From Fibrobacter succinogenes (GTDB taxonomy: Bacteria > Fibrobacterota > Fibrobacteria > Fibrobacterales > Fibrobacteraceae): DNA of 64,000 nt. The notes beneath the pieces were generated by a model. That model was not told where the DNA came from and ran no database searches. It was given only the letters and a program-made list of their open reading frames with translations. Location: positions 1 to 64,000 of the forward strand of contig CACXMH010000006.1 of the NCBI GenBank assembly GCA_902768715.1, in the 5' to 3' direction. Of the stretch, positions 7,437 through 15,270 are shown in pieces. Position 1 is the stretch's first letter; the number at the start of each line of letters is the position of its first letter. Position numbers and translations under genes: made by a program.

Positions 7437-8430
7437 CTAATAATTTTTCGATCAAAACATGATAAATTTCCGTGTTTTCAATCTGCATGATGGTAGTGAT
7501 TTTGTTGCCAGCATCTTTGCTTGATGCGCCGCAGTGGAAAAGTTTTTCTCCTCTTAATCCGTAGTCCAGAAAGATATAGCGGTCGTGGAACTTTTCCTTC
7601 GTCTTTTTGTTGTCGAATTTAACATCAGGACGAGCCTTCAAAAAATCTTTCTTAATCTGTTCAGTCAGCGATTCATAGCCATTTTCATCGCTATAAATCA
7701 TTACGGAAACGCCCTTGGCGATTCCTCGCAAAAGGTCAAGCGTCTTGACCCCGACATAGTCATCGATAATAGTGATGGACTTCTTCGCCATACCGTAAAT
7801 TTGCGTATAGGCGACATCGGCGTCCAGCCTCCGCCCATTCAAAATCAAGAAATGCTTGAAAGTCGAAGGATCGACGAAGTTTTCCATGACCTTCTGAAGA
7901 TCGGACTGAATGACTGCAATATCCTTGGTGTTCCTTTCCGTTTGCACGGCAATTTGGGCAATACCGTCATAACCCAATAAATTCCGATTTTCCGCAATGA
8001 TGTAGTCCTTCATCTGCTTGAAAAGGCGGATGATGGCCTTGCTTTGTAAAATGGCCAAATCACCCCTAAGAACAGTCATAAGCATATAAATACCTTGTTC
8101 AGTGAAGGCGTAGGGGAGCTTTCTTACGCCACCCCAACTTGAAGTCGGAATTTCCGACTTCAAGTTTTCCTGTTCTAAGGTCGTTTTTTCCGACCTTAGA
8201 ATTGACTGATACTCTTCTCGAGTCAATTGAAACCGAAAATCCTCGTCAAATCGCTCAATATTACACTTTACTTGTTCATTGAATCTTTTGGTGCTATACC
8301 CATAAATTTCCGCCAAATCAGCGTCAAGCATAACCTTGAGCCCACGAATAGTATATATCCGCGACTTGAGCATATTTTCATCTATCAGGGAGAACTCTGG
8401 TTTAGCAATCGCCGTTATATCTTTCTTCAT
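7420..8430 (-). CDS. ORF6N-domain protein with a PLD-like C-terminal region
   Basis: The protein is 336 aa. Residues 15-110 match the ORF6N DNA-binding domain of phage and accessory proteins (YTIRGLKVMLDADLAEIYG, NIERFDEDFRFQLT, YAFTEQGIYMLMTVL). Residues 120-190 are a coiled-coil linker. The C-terminus has KKSITIIDDYVGVKTLDLL, then KFHDRYIFLDY and FHCGASSKDAG, an HxR plus GASSKD arrangement like phospholipase-D-type nucleases. A DNA-binding nuclease role is therefore possible. The ATG at 8430 follows GGAG. It converges on the SLOG gene with a 17-bp overlap. Such proteins are common on mobile and defence islands. Confidence 0.85.
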   Translation of the reverse strand: MKKDITAIAKPEFSLIDENMLKSRIYTIRGLKVMLDADLAEIYGYSTKRFNEQVKCNIERFDEDFRFQLTREEYQSILRSEKTTLEQENLKSEIPTSSWGGVRKLPYAFTEQGIYMLMTVLRGDLAILQSKAIIRLFKQMKDYIIAENRNLLGYDGIAQIAVQTERNTKDIAVIQSDLQKVMENFVDPSTFKHFLILNGRRLDADVAYTQIYGMAKKSITIIDDYVGVKTLDLLRGIAKGVSVMIYSDENGYESLTEQIKKDFLKARPDVKFDNKKTKEKFHDRYIFLDYGLRGEKLFHCGASSKDAGNKITTIMQIENTEIYHVLIEKLLVNPRL

Positions 8431-8536
8431 TTAAACTCCTTCTCGTCTACATGCAAAAAAGACGAGACTACACACTTGTTCACTATAAATATAAATTCAT
8501 GGATTTTGAGTAATTTTTTTCAAAAAAAACTGAATG

Positions 8537-8568
8537 CGAATGTATTTGTCGCAGTAGAAACCTAATTT
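8537..8568 (+). promoter_or_regulatory. Island promoter element, copy D
   Basis: CGAAT-GTATT-TGTCG, 11 bp, TAATTT. The left arm is degraded, the right arm and the 11-bp CAGTAGAAACC spacer are kept. It lies only 7 bp before the ATG at 8576, so the transcript could be leaderless, or translation could start at the ATG at 8600. Confidence 0.6.
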
Positions 8569-8575
8569 AAGCATC

Positions 8576-9139
8576 ATGAGCAAAGATCTCGAAGAACTCA
8601 TGGACCATGAATGCGAAGAGGCGCAAAAGCGCGCGAGGGAAAAGGTCGAATCGCGATGGCGCATGCGTGAACGGCAGAAAAAGCAGAACGAAGCTTTCGT
8701 CTGGTCGCCGGAAAATGTCGCGAAGATTCTCCACCTCAACGACAAACTATGGGTACTCATGCAAGAAGCCGACCGCATCGGGAAAGCCATCTACAGCGAC
8801 ATCCAAAAGATGATAGGCGAAGGCAAGGACTACTACGACAAAGACGCCGATGTAGAAGTTCGCATCATCTATGAAGACGTCCTGGCCGAAGGCGCCGAAG
8901 AGGATACCCTATGGGACTCCGTTAATACATGGTACGGTCACAACGGCTTGGATTCGATGAACGATTACGACGGCGCTCCACTCAACTGGAACATCAACGA
9001 ATTCGCCCGCCCCGAACTCGACGGACACTATATTTGCTACATGATGCACTGGTACTTTCACGAAGGACTCTACTCTCTGCAGGACGCCGTCACCATGGAT
9101 CCTGAACAATTCCGAATTTATACGAAGATTTATAATTAA
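8576..9139 (+). CDS. Unknown protein of the WYL-linked island
   Basis: The protein is 187 aa and soluble. The N-terminal 50 residues are charged and probably coiled coil (ECEEAQKRAREKVESRWRM). The rest is rich in Trp, Tyr and acidic residues (DTLWDSVNTWYGHNGLDSMN, HYICYMMHWYFHEGLYSLQD). No family was recognised. There is no clear ribosome site before 8576, so 8600 (MDHECEEA) is an alternative start. Element D directly upstream ties it to the WYL regulon, although the ORF6N gene on the other strand separates it from the operon. Confidence 0.65.
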   Translation: MSKDLEELMDHECEEAQKRAREKVESRWRMRERQKKQNEAFVWSPENVAKILHLNDKLWVLMQEADRIGKAIYSDIQKMIGEGKDYYDKDADVEVRIIYEDVLAEGAEEDTLWDSVNTWYGHNGLDSMNDYDGAPLNWNINEFARPELDGHYICYMMHWYFHEGLYSLQDAVTMDPEQFRIYTKIYN

Positions 9140-9140
9140 A

Positions 9141-9161
9141 GGGGAAAGCCTTCCCCTCGCT
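9141..9161. repeat. Repeat module with inner hairpin, also at 60249
   Basis: GGGGAA-AGCC-TTCCCC followed by TCGCT. The 21-bp module is identical at 60249-60269. In both places a GTCATCCCCG element and later a GCTTA/GGTGGGG module follow in the same order. Confidence 0.7.
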
Positions 9162-9192
9162 ACAGCCGCTTTGTCTGCATATCCTGCAGACT

Positions 9193-9216
9193 GTCATCCC
9201 CGACTTGGTCGGGGAT
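9193..9216. repeat. REP-like hairpin, variant with GACTTGGTC centre
   Basis: GTCATCCCCGAC and GTCGGGGAT flank a short loop. It is one of nine copies of the GTCATCCCCG family in this window. The loop differs from the usual GCGAAGGC. Confidence 0.75.
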
Positions 9217-9280
9217 TTCCTTTTCAGTCTGCGTCCAAACCGTCTTTCGCTACCCTTTCGCCTAGTGGCTTCGCCCCTAA

Positions 9281-9348
9281 AACCCCCGCAAGTGAGAGCT
9301 GCAGCCAATGCGCTTGCGCATTTGGCTATAGCCGAACGCAAGGGGGTT
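9281..9348. repeat. Nested imperfect inverted repeat
   Basis: AACCCCC at 9281-9287 pairs with GGGGGTT at 9342-9348. Inside, AATGCGC-TT-GCGCATT at 9307-9322 forms a perfect stem. It has no T tract, so it is not a standard terminator. The surrounding 9140-9940 stretch has no recognised gene. Confidence 0.55.
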
Positions 9349-9382
9349 CTGTAAACCCAGGGACATCTTTTACACACCAGGT

Positions 9383-9560
9383 TCAATCGTCCGCGAGGTG
9401 GTGAAAATTGGTAAAATTCATTTGCCTGTGGTAAAATGTGGCATAATTCGCATACGCCCGATTCGGATTTACCCGATTGTTCAAAAAAGATTCACTCATC
9501 TGCGTGGTGGTAGAAACTGATATTATTTCTTCATTAAGTGGGAAAATGTGGCATATTTTT
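9383..9560. repeat. Two degenerate direct copies of a GTGG-rich unit
   Basis: TCCGCGAGGTGGTGAAAATT (from 9389) and TCTGCGTGGTGGTAGAAACT (from 9499) start the two units. They end in GTGGTAAAATGTGGCATA and GTGGGAAAATGTGGCATA. The 10-bp spaced GTGG pairs recall MraZ boxes, but no mraZ gene is present. The function is unknown. Confidence 0.45.
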
Positions 9561-9615
9561 AGAACCTTATCTATTCGCACCTTCGCCTAAAGCGGATAGT
9601 ACTTAACCACTTGTT

Positions 9616-9644
9616 GCTTAATGCGCATGGCCACCACGGTGGGG
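9616..9644. repeat. 29-bp repeat module, also at 60380
   Basis: GCTTA, TGCGCATGGCCACCA, GGTGGGG. It differs at two positions from 60380-60408. It contains a CCACC/GGTGG inverted repeat. Confidence 0.65.
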
Positions 9645-9772
9645 TTTTGCCTCTAAAGTCCTAGGATATTTTCAAATAGAGCTTACTCAATGCTCAGGGC
9701 AAGGACTAGTGACCAGATTCAGAATCTCGTGCGTCTACAGATTTAGGTAGGCACCTTATGTTAGAAAAAATG

Positions 9773-9801
9773 TTGACATAGAATAAAAATGTTTTTATAT
9801 T
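9773..9801 (+). promoter_or_regulatory. Consensus sigma-70-type promoter
   Basis: TTGACA, exactly 17 bp, TATATT. It lies about 140 bp upstream of the small gene at 9943. The long leader contains a TTTCATTTATTT direct repeat and a small ATTCAT-type hairpin between 9890 and 9932. Confidence 0.75.
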
Positions 9802-9942
9802 CCACAATGATGGATGGATAATCCTCGTTAAATATAGGCTTTTTCAGCCACTTTCAATCTCTTAACATACTGAATCTATAACACGTTTATTTCATTTATT
9901 TGAAATGAAGCGTAATGTTTCATTTATTTTAAGGAGGAAATC

Positions 9943-10247
9943 ATGCCTCAATATAAAGAAAAAAAACATTCACTCTCCTTGTTAACATTCTAAAGGATGC
10001 TGAATTAAGGATGAAAGGTATTAAGGATAAATTATATAGTAATGAGAGAATCGCTTCCGTAGCATCTATAAGTCCCAAAAATCGAATATACGAAATAGAA
10101 AGCTCTCTTGCAGAAATGAATTGTATATTTGAATCCTTGAAACCTTTTATCAAAGTAGGTGAATACATGACTTGCCACTCTGCCGACAAGTGTTTCAACA
10201 AATGCTATGGCCCCCAAAATAAAGTGATAGTAATTGAATTACATTAA
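9943..10247 (+). CDS. Small protein interrupted by a frameshift at an A8 run
   Basis: AAGGAGG precedes an ATG at 9943, but that frame ends after 16 codons. A -1 shift in the eight-A run at 9959-9966 would join it to a frame that stays open to 10247. The joined product is about 101 aa and begins MPQYKEKK, then FTLLVNILKDAELRMKG. The tail has Cys and His residues (MTCHSADKCFNKCYG). The run contains A AAA AAA, a known type of -1 slippery heptamer, so programmed frameshifting, recent inactivation or a homopolymer sequencing error are all possible. The frame starting at ATG 10011 could be expressed alone but lacks a well-placed ribosome site. No family was recognised. Confidence 0.5.
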
Positions 10248-10275
10248 TAATATGCAGTAATGGTTAATCCATAAA

Positions 10276-10296
10276 GTCCTTGGCGCTGCCAAGGAC
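10276..10296. terminator. Hairpin between convergent genes
   Basis: GTCCTTGGC-GCT-GCCAAGGAC is a perfect 9-bp stem with a 3-nt loop. No clear T tract follows on either strand. It may separate the small gene from the convergent HNH gene. Confidence 0.5.
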
Positions 10297-10390
10297 ATAT
10301 TATAAAGAGTTGAAAGAAAAGTCTATCATCCCATATAGATTAAATTTTTGGTTCAGGAATCAATCTAATTCCTAAAAACCTGATAAGATA

Positions 10391-11659
10391 TCAAGAGAAT
10401 TCTTTAAGTATTTCTTTCATCCATTTTTCTTTTACAGCGTCTTTGGAAAGATATCGCATAAATTTATGCGCTTCTTGAGCTATGCGTGACCTATTATGTA
10501 TATTTTGTTCTTTTTTAAATAATTCATAAAGATTCTTTAAATGAAAAGGAATATAGTCAAAATTTTTAGCTGAAATGACTTTAGATGCTTTTCTTGCAGC
10601 ATTTAAACGTTTTTTTTCATAACAACGTTTTTGGTATAAATCCCTCAATTCTTCGTAATTCGGATTTTTCATTTTGTGAATCATTGCGTGGCAATTAGCG
10701 CATAGCGGAATCATGTCCGTTGCTGGATTAACTTCATGATTTTCTTTGATTTCGGACAATGGAGTTAGGTGATGAGCTTCAATGAAATTACGTCCTAAGT
10801 CACCATAAGTATCTTCAAAATCAAAACCGCAAACTTGACATTTATAACCATTCTTTGGGTCTATTTCACTGCAATATGCATCTATCATATCACATTTGGT
10901 TGTGGAGTCACGTTCATAGCGGTTTACAAGAACGGTTAGTTGCTTGCCTTCATAATGTTTGTCAGCTTCTTGAACTAATGTTTCGCCAGACAACATATCA
11001 AATGGGGTCTTTGATGCAGCAAAACGTTTTTTCTTATTTTGGGGAATGCTGATTTGTTTTTTTATGCACTCCCATTGCGAGCGTTGCGATTGGTGAATAT
11101 TTGCATCGATTACATCAATTACATCTAAAAGATGATCTTTTATTTCCCTAACAGGTCTACTACACCAAGATTTGTCTTTGTGCTCTTCTTTGGGGAATAT
11201 TATTTCTGAGGCATTTTCAATAGTGTTCTTAAAAAGAATTGAATTTTTATAGAGAGCTTCGTATTTAAAACACAATGGCCCAAATCTTTTTTCTTCTATA
11301 TATTTCTGTAGCTTTGCGGGAACATCTTTTCTCTTGGTTTCTTTGACAAGCCTACAGCCGACTTGGACTCCAATAATTCTATCATACATACCACAAAGGA
11401 TTGCTTCTTTTTCGTTTGCTTTTGATGTTATATAGACAAAAACAAAAGGCTCTTCTTCAGGAAGTTTTGCACCATGAGGAGGAATATACCCTTTTATTTT
11501 TCCTTCACAATTACGAAAATTTACGCATTCATGGAATCCATCTTGATCAGTATTGAGTAACCCAATATGTGCGTACTCGTTTGGAGAAGGATATTCGGTA
11601 TATCGATTCGTTTTTTTCTTTCTAACATCAGGCTGAATTTTTATAGCGAAGCACTTCAT
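10391..11659 (-). CDS. HNH endonuclease
   Basis: The protein is 422 aa from the ATG at 11659, which follows AAAGGAAAA. A longer frame back to 11749 lacks a ribosome site. The N-terminal 250 residues match no family I recognise. The C-terminal part carries an HNH/McrA-type zinc nuclease: CQVC at 274-277, EAHHLTPLSE with His 296-297, and LCANCHAMIH with Cys 320, Cys 323 and His 324/328. The tail is rich in Lys. This layout fits a solitary restriction-type endonuclease, possibly modification-dependent. No methylase is adjacent. The gene is strikingly AT-rich against its neighbours, a sign of transfer. Confidence 0.85.
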   Translation of the reverse strand: MKCFAIKIQPDVRKKKTNRYTEYPSPNEYAHIGLLNTDQDGFHECVNFRNCEGKIKGYIPPHGAKLPEEEPFVFVYITSKANEKEAILCGMYDRIIGVQVGCRLVKETKRKDVPAKLQKYIEEKRFGPLCFKYEALYKNSILFKNTIENASEIIFPKEEHKDKSWCSRPVREIKDHLLDVIDVIDANIHQSQRSQWECIKKQISIPQNKKKRFAASKTPFDMLSGETLVQEADKHYEGKQLTVLVNRYERDSTTKCDMIDAYCSEIDPKNGYKCQVCGFDFEDTYGDLGRNFIEAHHLTPLSEIKENHEVNPATDMIPLCANCHAMIHKMKNPNYEELRDLYQKRCYEKKRLNAARKASKVISAKNFDYIPFHLKNLYELFKKEQNIHNRSRIAQEAHKFMRYLSKDAVKEKWMKEILKEFS

Positions 11660-11992
11660 AAAAATTTTCCTTTTTCTAGTAGTTTTATGATTAATTGTAG
11701 TCTTTTCTAATAATACATTCTTTTTTAGAAAAAACATTTTCGCTAGCATCCTTCAATACAATTCGCAGGACTAATTGCCATAAACGGTGGAATTTTTATG
11801 ATTTTCCTGTCGCAGGATAGATTGTACATTGAAAAACATAGTAGTGTCATATAATGCTTATCTCTTTTACACCGCATAAAGCGGAACATTAGTCAATGAC
11901 GACTGTTCCTTATAGGGGCGCACAGATATGACTCTCGCCTGCAGTCCCTATAGCAATCCTCCCAGGATTTTCACGAACAGCAAGCGAAAAAA

Positions 11993-12358
11993 TCAATCCA
12001 TTTTCCGAATGAGTTTCCCCGCATAGTAAAGTGGTAGATTCACTAGCGTGTAGGGCTTACGTCCCTTGGGCGTTTCGTTTTGTGCTGCCAAATGTTCCTG
12101 CTCTACAATATGTTCGGCAATCATTCCGTTGTAGGCGTCGCTTAGCGGGATTCCGTGACCATTTACAGGGTACCGCAGATACAGGAACATGGCGCGTTCG
12201 AGAATCTTGAGCGATTCGCCGACTTCCCTGGATTTGTAGTTGCCGTTTCCGAAGCGTTCAAACTTGATTCGCTTGCCGGTTTCGTAAGGTGCGGTTTCTA
12301 TGACATGCCGGATAACGTTCGCTTCGGAGAGCGTCTTTGCGTATTTGGGAACGTATAG
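11993..12358 (-). pseudogene. Decayed DUF4143/AAA_14-family ATPase
   Basis: The reverse strand reads, without a start codon, LYVPKYAKTLSEANVIRHVI, then KFERFGNGNYKSREVGESL and RAMFLYLRYPV. This is the middle of the DUF4143 region of AAA_14 ATPases. It then jumps to MIAEHIVEQEHLAA and to YTLVNLPLYYAGKL, which normally ends such proteins. The whole AAA domain and at least two internal segments are missing. It is a remnant with internal deletions. The flanking 230 bp up to the HNH gene contain only a weak TTGAAA-N15-TATAAT promoter-like pair at 11829-11855. Confidence 0.7.
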
Positions 12359-12378
12359 AATCCTATTAAAAACAAAGC

Positions 12379-12406
12379 AAAAAGGCAGTCCATAGACTAC
12401 CTTTTT
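12379..12406 (-). terminator. Terminator for the P-type ATPase transcript
   Basis: AAAAAGGCAGTC and GACTACCTTTTT flank CATA with one mismatch. T-rich sequence follows on both strands, so it may act in both directions. Confidence 0.75.
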
Positions 12407-12449
12407 AGTTTTTTTTTGATAATTTGGGCCGTTTTCGAGCGTTGTGGCC

Positions 12450-14531
12450 CTACGCCTGCTTCAGTGGCGTCATGCTCTTGGCGCAAATCGCCATGGTCGA
12501 GAGGTTGTGCAACAGGGCCGAAGTCGATGGAGCCAGCAGGCCAAAGAAGCCTGCCGCGAGCAGCGACGTGTTGAAGGCGACGATAAAGCGGTAGTTCGCC
12601 TGGATGCGTTCCATGAGCTGCGTACTCAACGTACGGAGTTCGGCGAGGTCGCGCAGGTCTTCGCTGCGGAGCGTCACGTCGGCAGTTTCGCGGGCAATGT
12701 CACTGGCATCGCTCATGGCGACCGACACGTTCGCGGCGGCAAGGGCGGGAGCATCGTTGATTCCGTCGCCCACCATAATCACGCGGCGGCCTTCGGCCTT
12801 CATCTTTTCCACATAGCGGTGTTTGTCTTCGGGCAGCACCTGTGCAAAGAAGGTGTCGATGCCCAAAAGTTGCGCCGTGCGTTCAGCGGCTTTCTGGCTG
12901 TCGCCGGTAATCATCGCCACATGCTTGATTCCGCGTTCGCGCAGCATGCGAACCGCCTCGGCGGCTTCATCCCGGGGAGGATCGCTGATACAGAGAACGC
13001 CTGCCAGCTTTCCGCCAATGGCAAGGTAAATCACGGATGCGGCTCCGGCGAGTTCGTCAATCTTTTTTTGTTCCGCTTCGCCTACTGCAATCTTCTCATC
13101 TTCGACGACGAAATGCTTGCTACCGATAACGGCGCGTTCACCGTCGAGAGTCGTCGCGATTCCATGCGCCACAATGTACTTGACATCGGCGTGTTCTTCT
13201 TCGTGGTCGATTCCCCGTTCGGCAGCCCCGCGCACAATGGCGCGCGCCATGCTATGCGGGAAATGCTCCTCGATGCAGGCCGCAATGCGCAGAATTTCTT
13301 CTTCGCTGCGGTCTCCGAACGGAATCACGCGCTCGAGTTTCGGTTCCGCCTTGGTGAGCGTTCCCGTCTTGTCGAAAACGATGGTGTCTGCAAGCGCAAA
13401 TTCTTCCAGGTACTTGCCGCCCTTCACGGTCATGTTGCGGTCGGCCGCCTCGCGCAGCGCCGAAATCACCGAAATTGGCGTCGAAAGCTTGATGGCGCAA
13501 GAATAGTCCACCATCAGAATCGAGACGGCCTTGGTGATGTTGCGCGTAAACAGAAGCGTGAGCCCGAATCCGATAAAGCTGAACGGCACGATACCATCGG
13601 CAAGGCGTTCGGCGCGGCTCTGGATAGAAGCCTTCAGGTCTTCGGAGCGATCAATGAGTTCAATGATTTTCTGAATCTTGGTATTGCCGCTCACGGCCCG
13701 CACAGATACTACGATGGAGCCTTCGTCCACGACGGTGCCTGCAAAAACGGACTTTCCGACCGTCTTGTGCACCGCCTGCGATTCGCCCGTCATGGTCGCT
13801 TCGTTCACAAAGGCATCGCCTTCGGCAACGGTTCCGTCCACCGGAATCATGCTGCCGGAACGCACTCGCACGAGGTCGCCCACCTGAACATCCTGCATAC
13901 GCACCTGGACATCGACGCCGTCCTTGACAACCCACACGCGGTCTACCTTCACGGCAAGGCTTGCGGTAAGGGCGGTACGGGTCCGCGCCTTGGTGTAATC
14001 TTCCAGAAGGCTGCTCACGTTCAGCAGGAACATGATGGTCCCTGCCGACTCGTAATTGCGCTGCAAGATGCTCGCCCCGATGGCGGCACCGTCCAGCACT
14101 TCGACGGAGAGTTTCCCTTCGCCAAGGCAGTTCAAGCCCTTCGCTACAAACTTCAGGCCCCTGTAAATCAGGTGTGCCGTACGAATGGGGGCAGGGATCA
14201 GCAACTTGGCCAGGTAACGCCGCGCAATCATGAACGCGAGTCGGTTCTTGAATTGCGTGTCGAGTTCCTGTAATTGGTACTCGGTATCGGGTTCACATTC
14301 AGGGAGATTCGCGATGTTCAGATTACGAACGAAATCAATCACCTGTTCACGATAGCCGTTTTCGTATTCCAGCAGAATGCCGCCGTTTTCCGAATGGACT
14401 ACCGCTTTCTGGACATAAGGTTCACTCACGCATGCCTTGTGGATGCGCGGTTCATGCACGCGTTCAAATGCATAGGCCCCCGCCCGAAAGCGGATACGCC
14501 CCGGCTGATCGTAAACGATTCTACATTTCAT
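12450..14531 (-). CDS. Heavy-metal P1B-type ATPase with a SCA membrane motif
   Basis: The protein is 693 aa. It has an HMA2-like N-terminal region (residues 1-100) without CxxC. The actuator loop carries TGE at 248-250, the phosphorylation site DKTGT is at 387-391, PHSMARAI near 425 replaces the usual HP locus, and GDGINDAP is at 588-595. The ion-binding helix reads DYSCAIKLSTP (342-352) where copper and zinc pumps have CPC, so substrate class is uncertain; Mn, Fe or Co are candidates. It pumps cations across the inner membrane. A DUF6110-like small gene lies 44 bp upstream on the same strand. A DtxR-type palindrome lies upstream of both. Confidence 0.9.
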   Translation of the reverse strand: MKCRIVYDQPGRIRFRAGAYAFERVHEPRIHKACVSEPYVQKAVVHSENGGILLEYENGYREQVIDFVRNLNIANLPECEPDTEYQLQELDTQFKNRLAFMIARRYLAKLLIPAPIRTAHLIYRGLKFVAKGLNCLGEGKLSVEVLDGAAIGASILQRNYESAGTIMFLLNVSSLLEDYTKARTRTALTASLAVKVDRVWVVKDGVDVQVRMQDVQVGDLVRVRSGSMIPVDGTVAEGDAFVNEATMTGESQAVHKTVGKSVFAGTVVDEGSIVVSVRAVSGNTKIQKIIELIDRSEDLKASIQSRAERLADGIVPFSFIGFGLTLLFTRNITKAVSILMVDYSCAIKLSTPISVISALREAADRNMTVKGGKYLEEFALADTIVFDKTGTLTKAEPKLERVIPFGDRSEEEILRIAACIEEHFPHSMARAIVRGAAERGIDHEEEHADVKYIVAHGIATTLDGERAVIGSKHFVVEDEKIAVGEAEQKKIDELAGAASVIYLAIGGKLAGVLCISDPPRDEAAEAVRMLRERGIKHVAMITGDSQKAAERTAQLLGIDTFFAQVLPEDKHRYVEKMKAEGRRVIMVGDGINDAPALAAANVSVAMSDASDIARETADVTLRSEDLRDLAELRTLSTQLMERIQANYRFIVAFNTSLLAAGFFGLLAPSTSALLHNLSTMAICAKSMTPLKQA

Positions 14532-14575
14532 CGAAAACTCTTTTGTCTGTAGGACCGAAAGGTCCGTTCTTTCGT

Positions 14576-14797
14576 CTATTTCTCCGCTTCTTTCTTCGCG
14601 TCGTTGCAGATGTCGGCAGCTTCGTCCTTCATATCCTGGAAGGCGGCCTTAGCATCGGCAGTAATCTTCATGCCTTCGGCAAGTCCCTTGACGGCATATT
14701 CGCGGGTTTTGGGAGCCTTGAGAATCTTCTTGATGATAGTCGGGCCAACGACACCGGCCACCACACACCAGAACTTTTCATTTTTCCATACGGACAT
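14576..14797 (-). CDS. Small DUF6110-like membrane protein paired with the P-type ATPase
   Basis: The protein is 73 aa. It has one N-terminal membrane segment (FWCVVAGVVGPTIIKKIL), followed by an amphipathic helical tail (ADAKAAFQDMKDEAADICND). Proteins of this size and layout, which I associate with DUF6110, are repeatedly found next to P1B ATPases with unusual metal motifs. The start is supported by AAGGAG. Its role may be to stabilise or regulate the pump; that is inference. The C-terminus is followed by the ATPase gene without a terminator. Confidence 0.7.
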   Translation of the reverse strand: MSVWKNEKFWCVVAGVVGPTIIKKILKAPKTREYAVKGLAEGMKITADAKAAFQDMKDEAADICNDAKKEAEK

Positions 14798-14838
14798 AGT
14801 TTACTCCTTTTGTTGATTTGTCATTCACCGCTATTCAT

Positions 14839-14864
14839 GTCATGCCCGCGCAGGCGGGCATCTC
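14839..14864. repeat. REP-like hairpin
   Basis: GTCATGCCCGCGCAGGCGGG then CATCTC. It is a member of the GTCATCCCCG family with compensating C-to-G changes that keep the stem. Confidence 0.75.
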
Positions 14865-14981
14865 CATTTCAAGTGGCATTGTTCCTTGCACAATAATCTA
14901 CCTAAAATTTCATCCAAAAGCAACTTACATACAAACTAACAAGCGGACTTCGAACCCAAGTCCTGTATGGCTTCCGCGCGA

Positions 14982-14994
14982 CTAACATTGTTAG
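14982..14994. promoter_or_regulatory. TTAG-type palindrome, possible DtxR-family operator
   Basis: CTAAC-ATT-GTTAG is perfect. More TTAG half sites follow at 15000-15055 (CCTAATTTAG, GTTAGC twice). The cluster resembles the one at 719-881 and lies upstream of the P-type ATPase operon and of a decayed exporter gene. Confidence 0.45.
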
Positions 14995-15060
14995 AATTTT
15001 CCTAATTTAGTTCAGTCTATTTAACTTAGTTAGCGTAAAAAAAGTTAGCCCTATTCTTGT

Positions 15061-15255
15061 TCCAACTCGTTTATCAACTGAATATTGACCACCTTCATCC
15101 TTTGCGCAATGTTCTTCGTGTTCATCTTCAGCCCCATGGGTGCCCTCCACAACGTGGGCCTGCTTTCCATCGTGGGTCTTGGTGCCGCCCTCATCGCCGA
15201 CTACACGCTCACCACGGCGCTCGTGTACCTGAGCAAACCGTATGGGAAAGGTTAA
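15061..15255 (+). pseudogene. C-terminal remnant of an RND/MMPL-type exporter
   Basis: The frame ends with FIFSPMGALHNVGLLSIVG, then ALIADYTLTTALVYL and SKPYGKG before a stop at 15253. This is the last membrane helices of an RND/MMPL protein. The frame has an internal stop after SNSFIN and no upstream domain. The stop lies 16 bp before the ZIP transporter, so the fragment may once have been co-transcribed with it. Confidence 0.6.
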
Positions 15256-15270
15256 TACTATCTTTATGGC

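Noticed and set aside
9383-9580. 65-codon minus-strand frame
   Set aside because: It covers the degenerate GTGG repeat, has no ribosome site and no similarity that I recognise.
12444-14273. 609-codon open frame on the plus strand
   Set aside because: It lies antisense to the P-type ATPase, whose motifs are complete. The translated product shows no family and has the composition of a shadow of GC-rich coding sequence.
14872-14890. TGGCATTGTTCCTTGCA as a sigma-54 promoter
   Set aside because: The GG and GC pairs are 11 bp apart, one more than required, and position -22 deviates.
14945-14990. TTCGAA within an arm-like sequence resembling a tRNA T arm
   Set aside because: The stem and loop lengths do not fit a T arm, and no acceptor stem or anticodon arm can be drawn on either strand.
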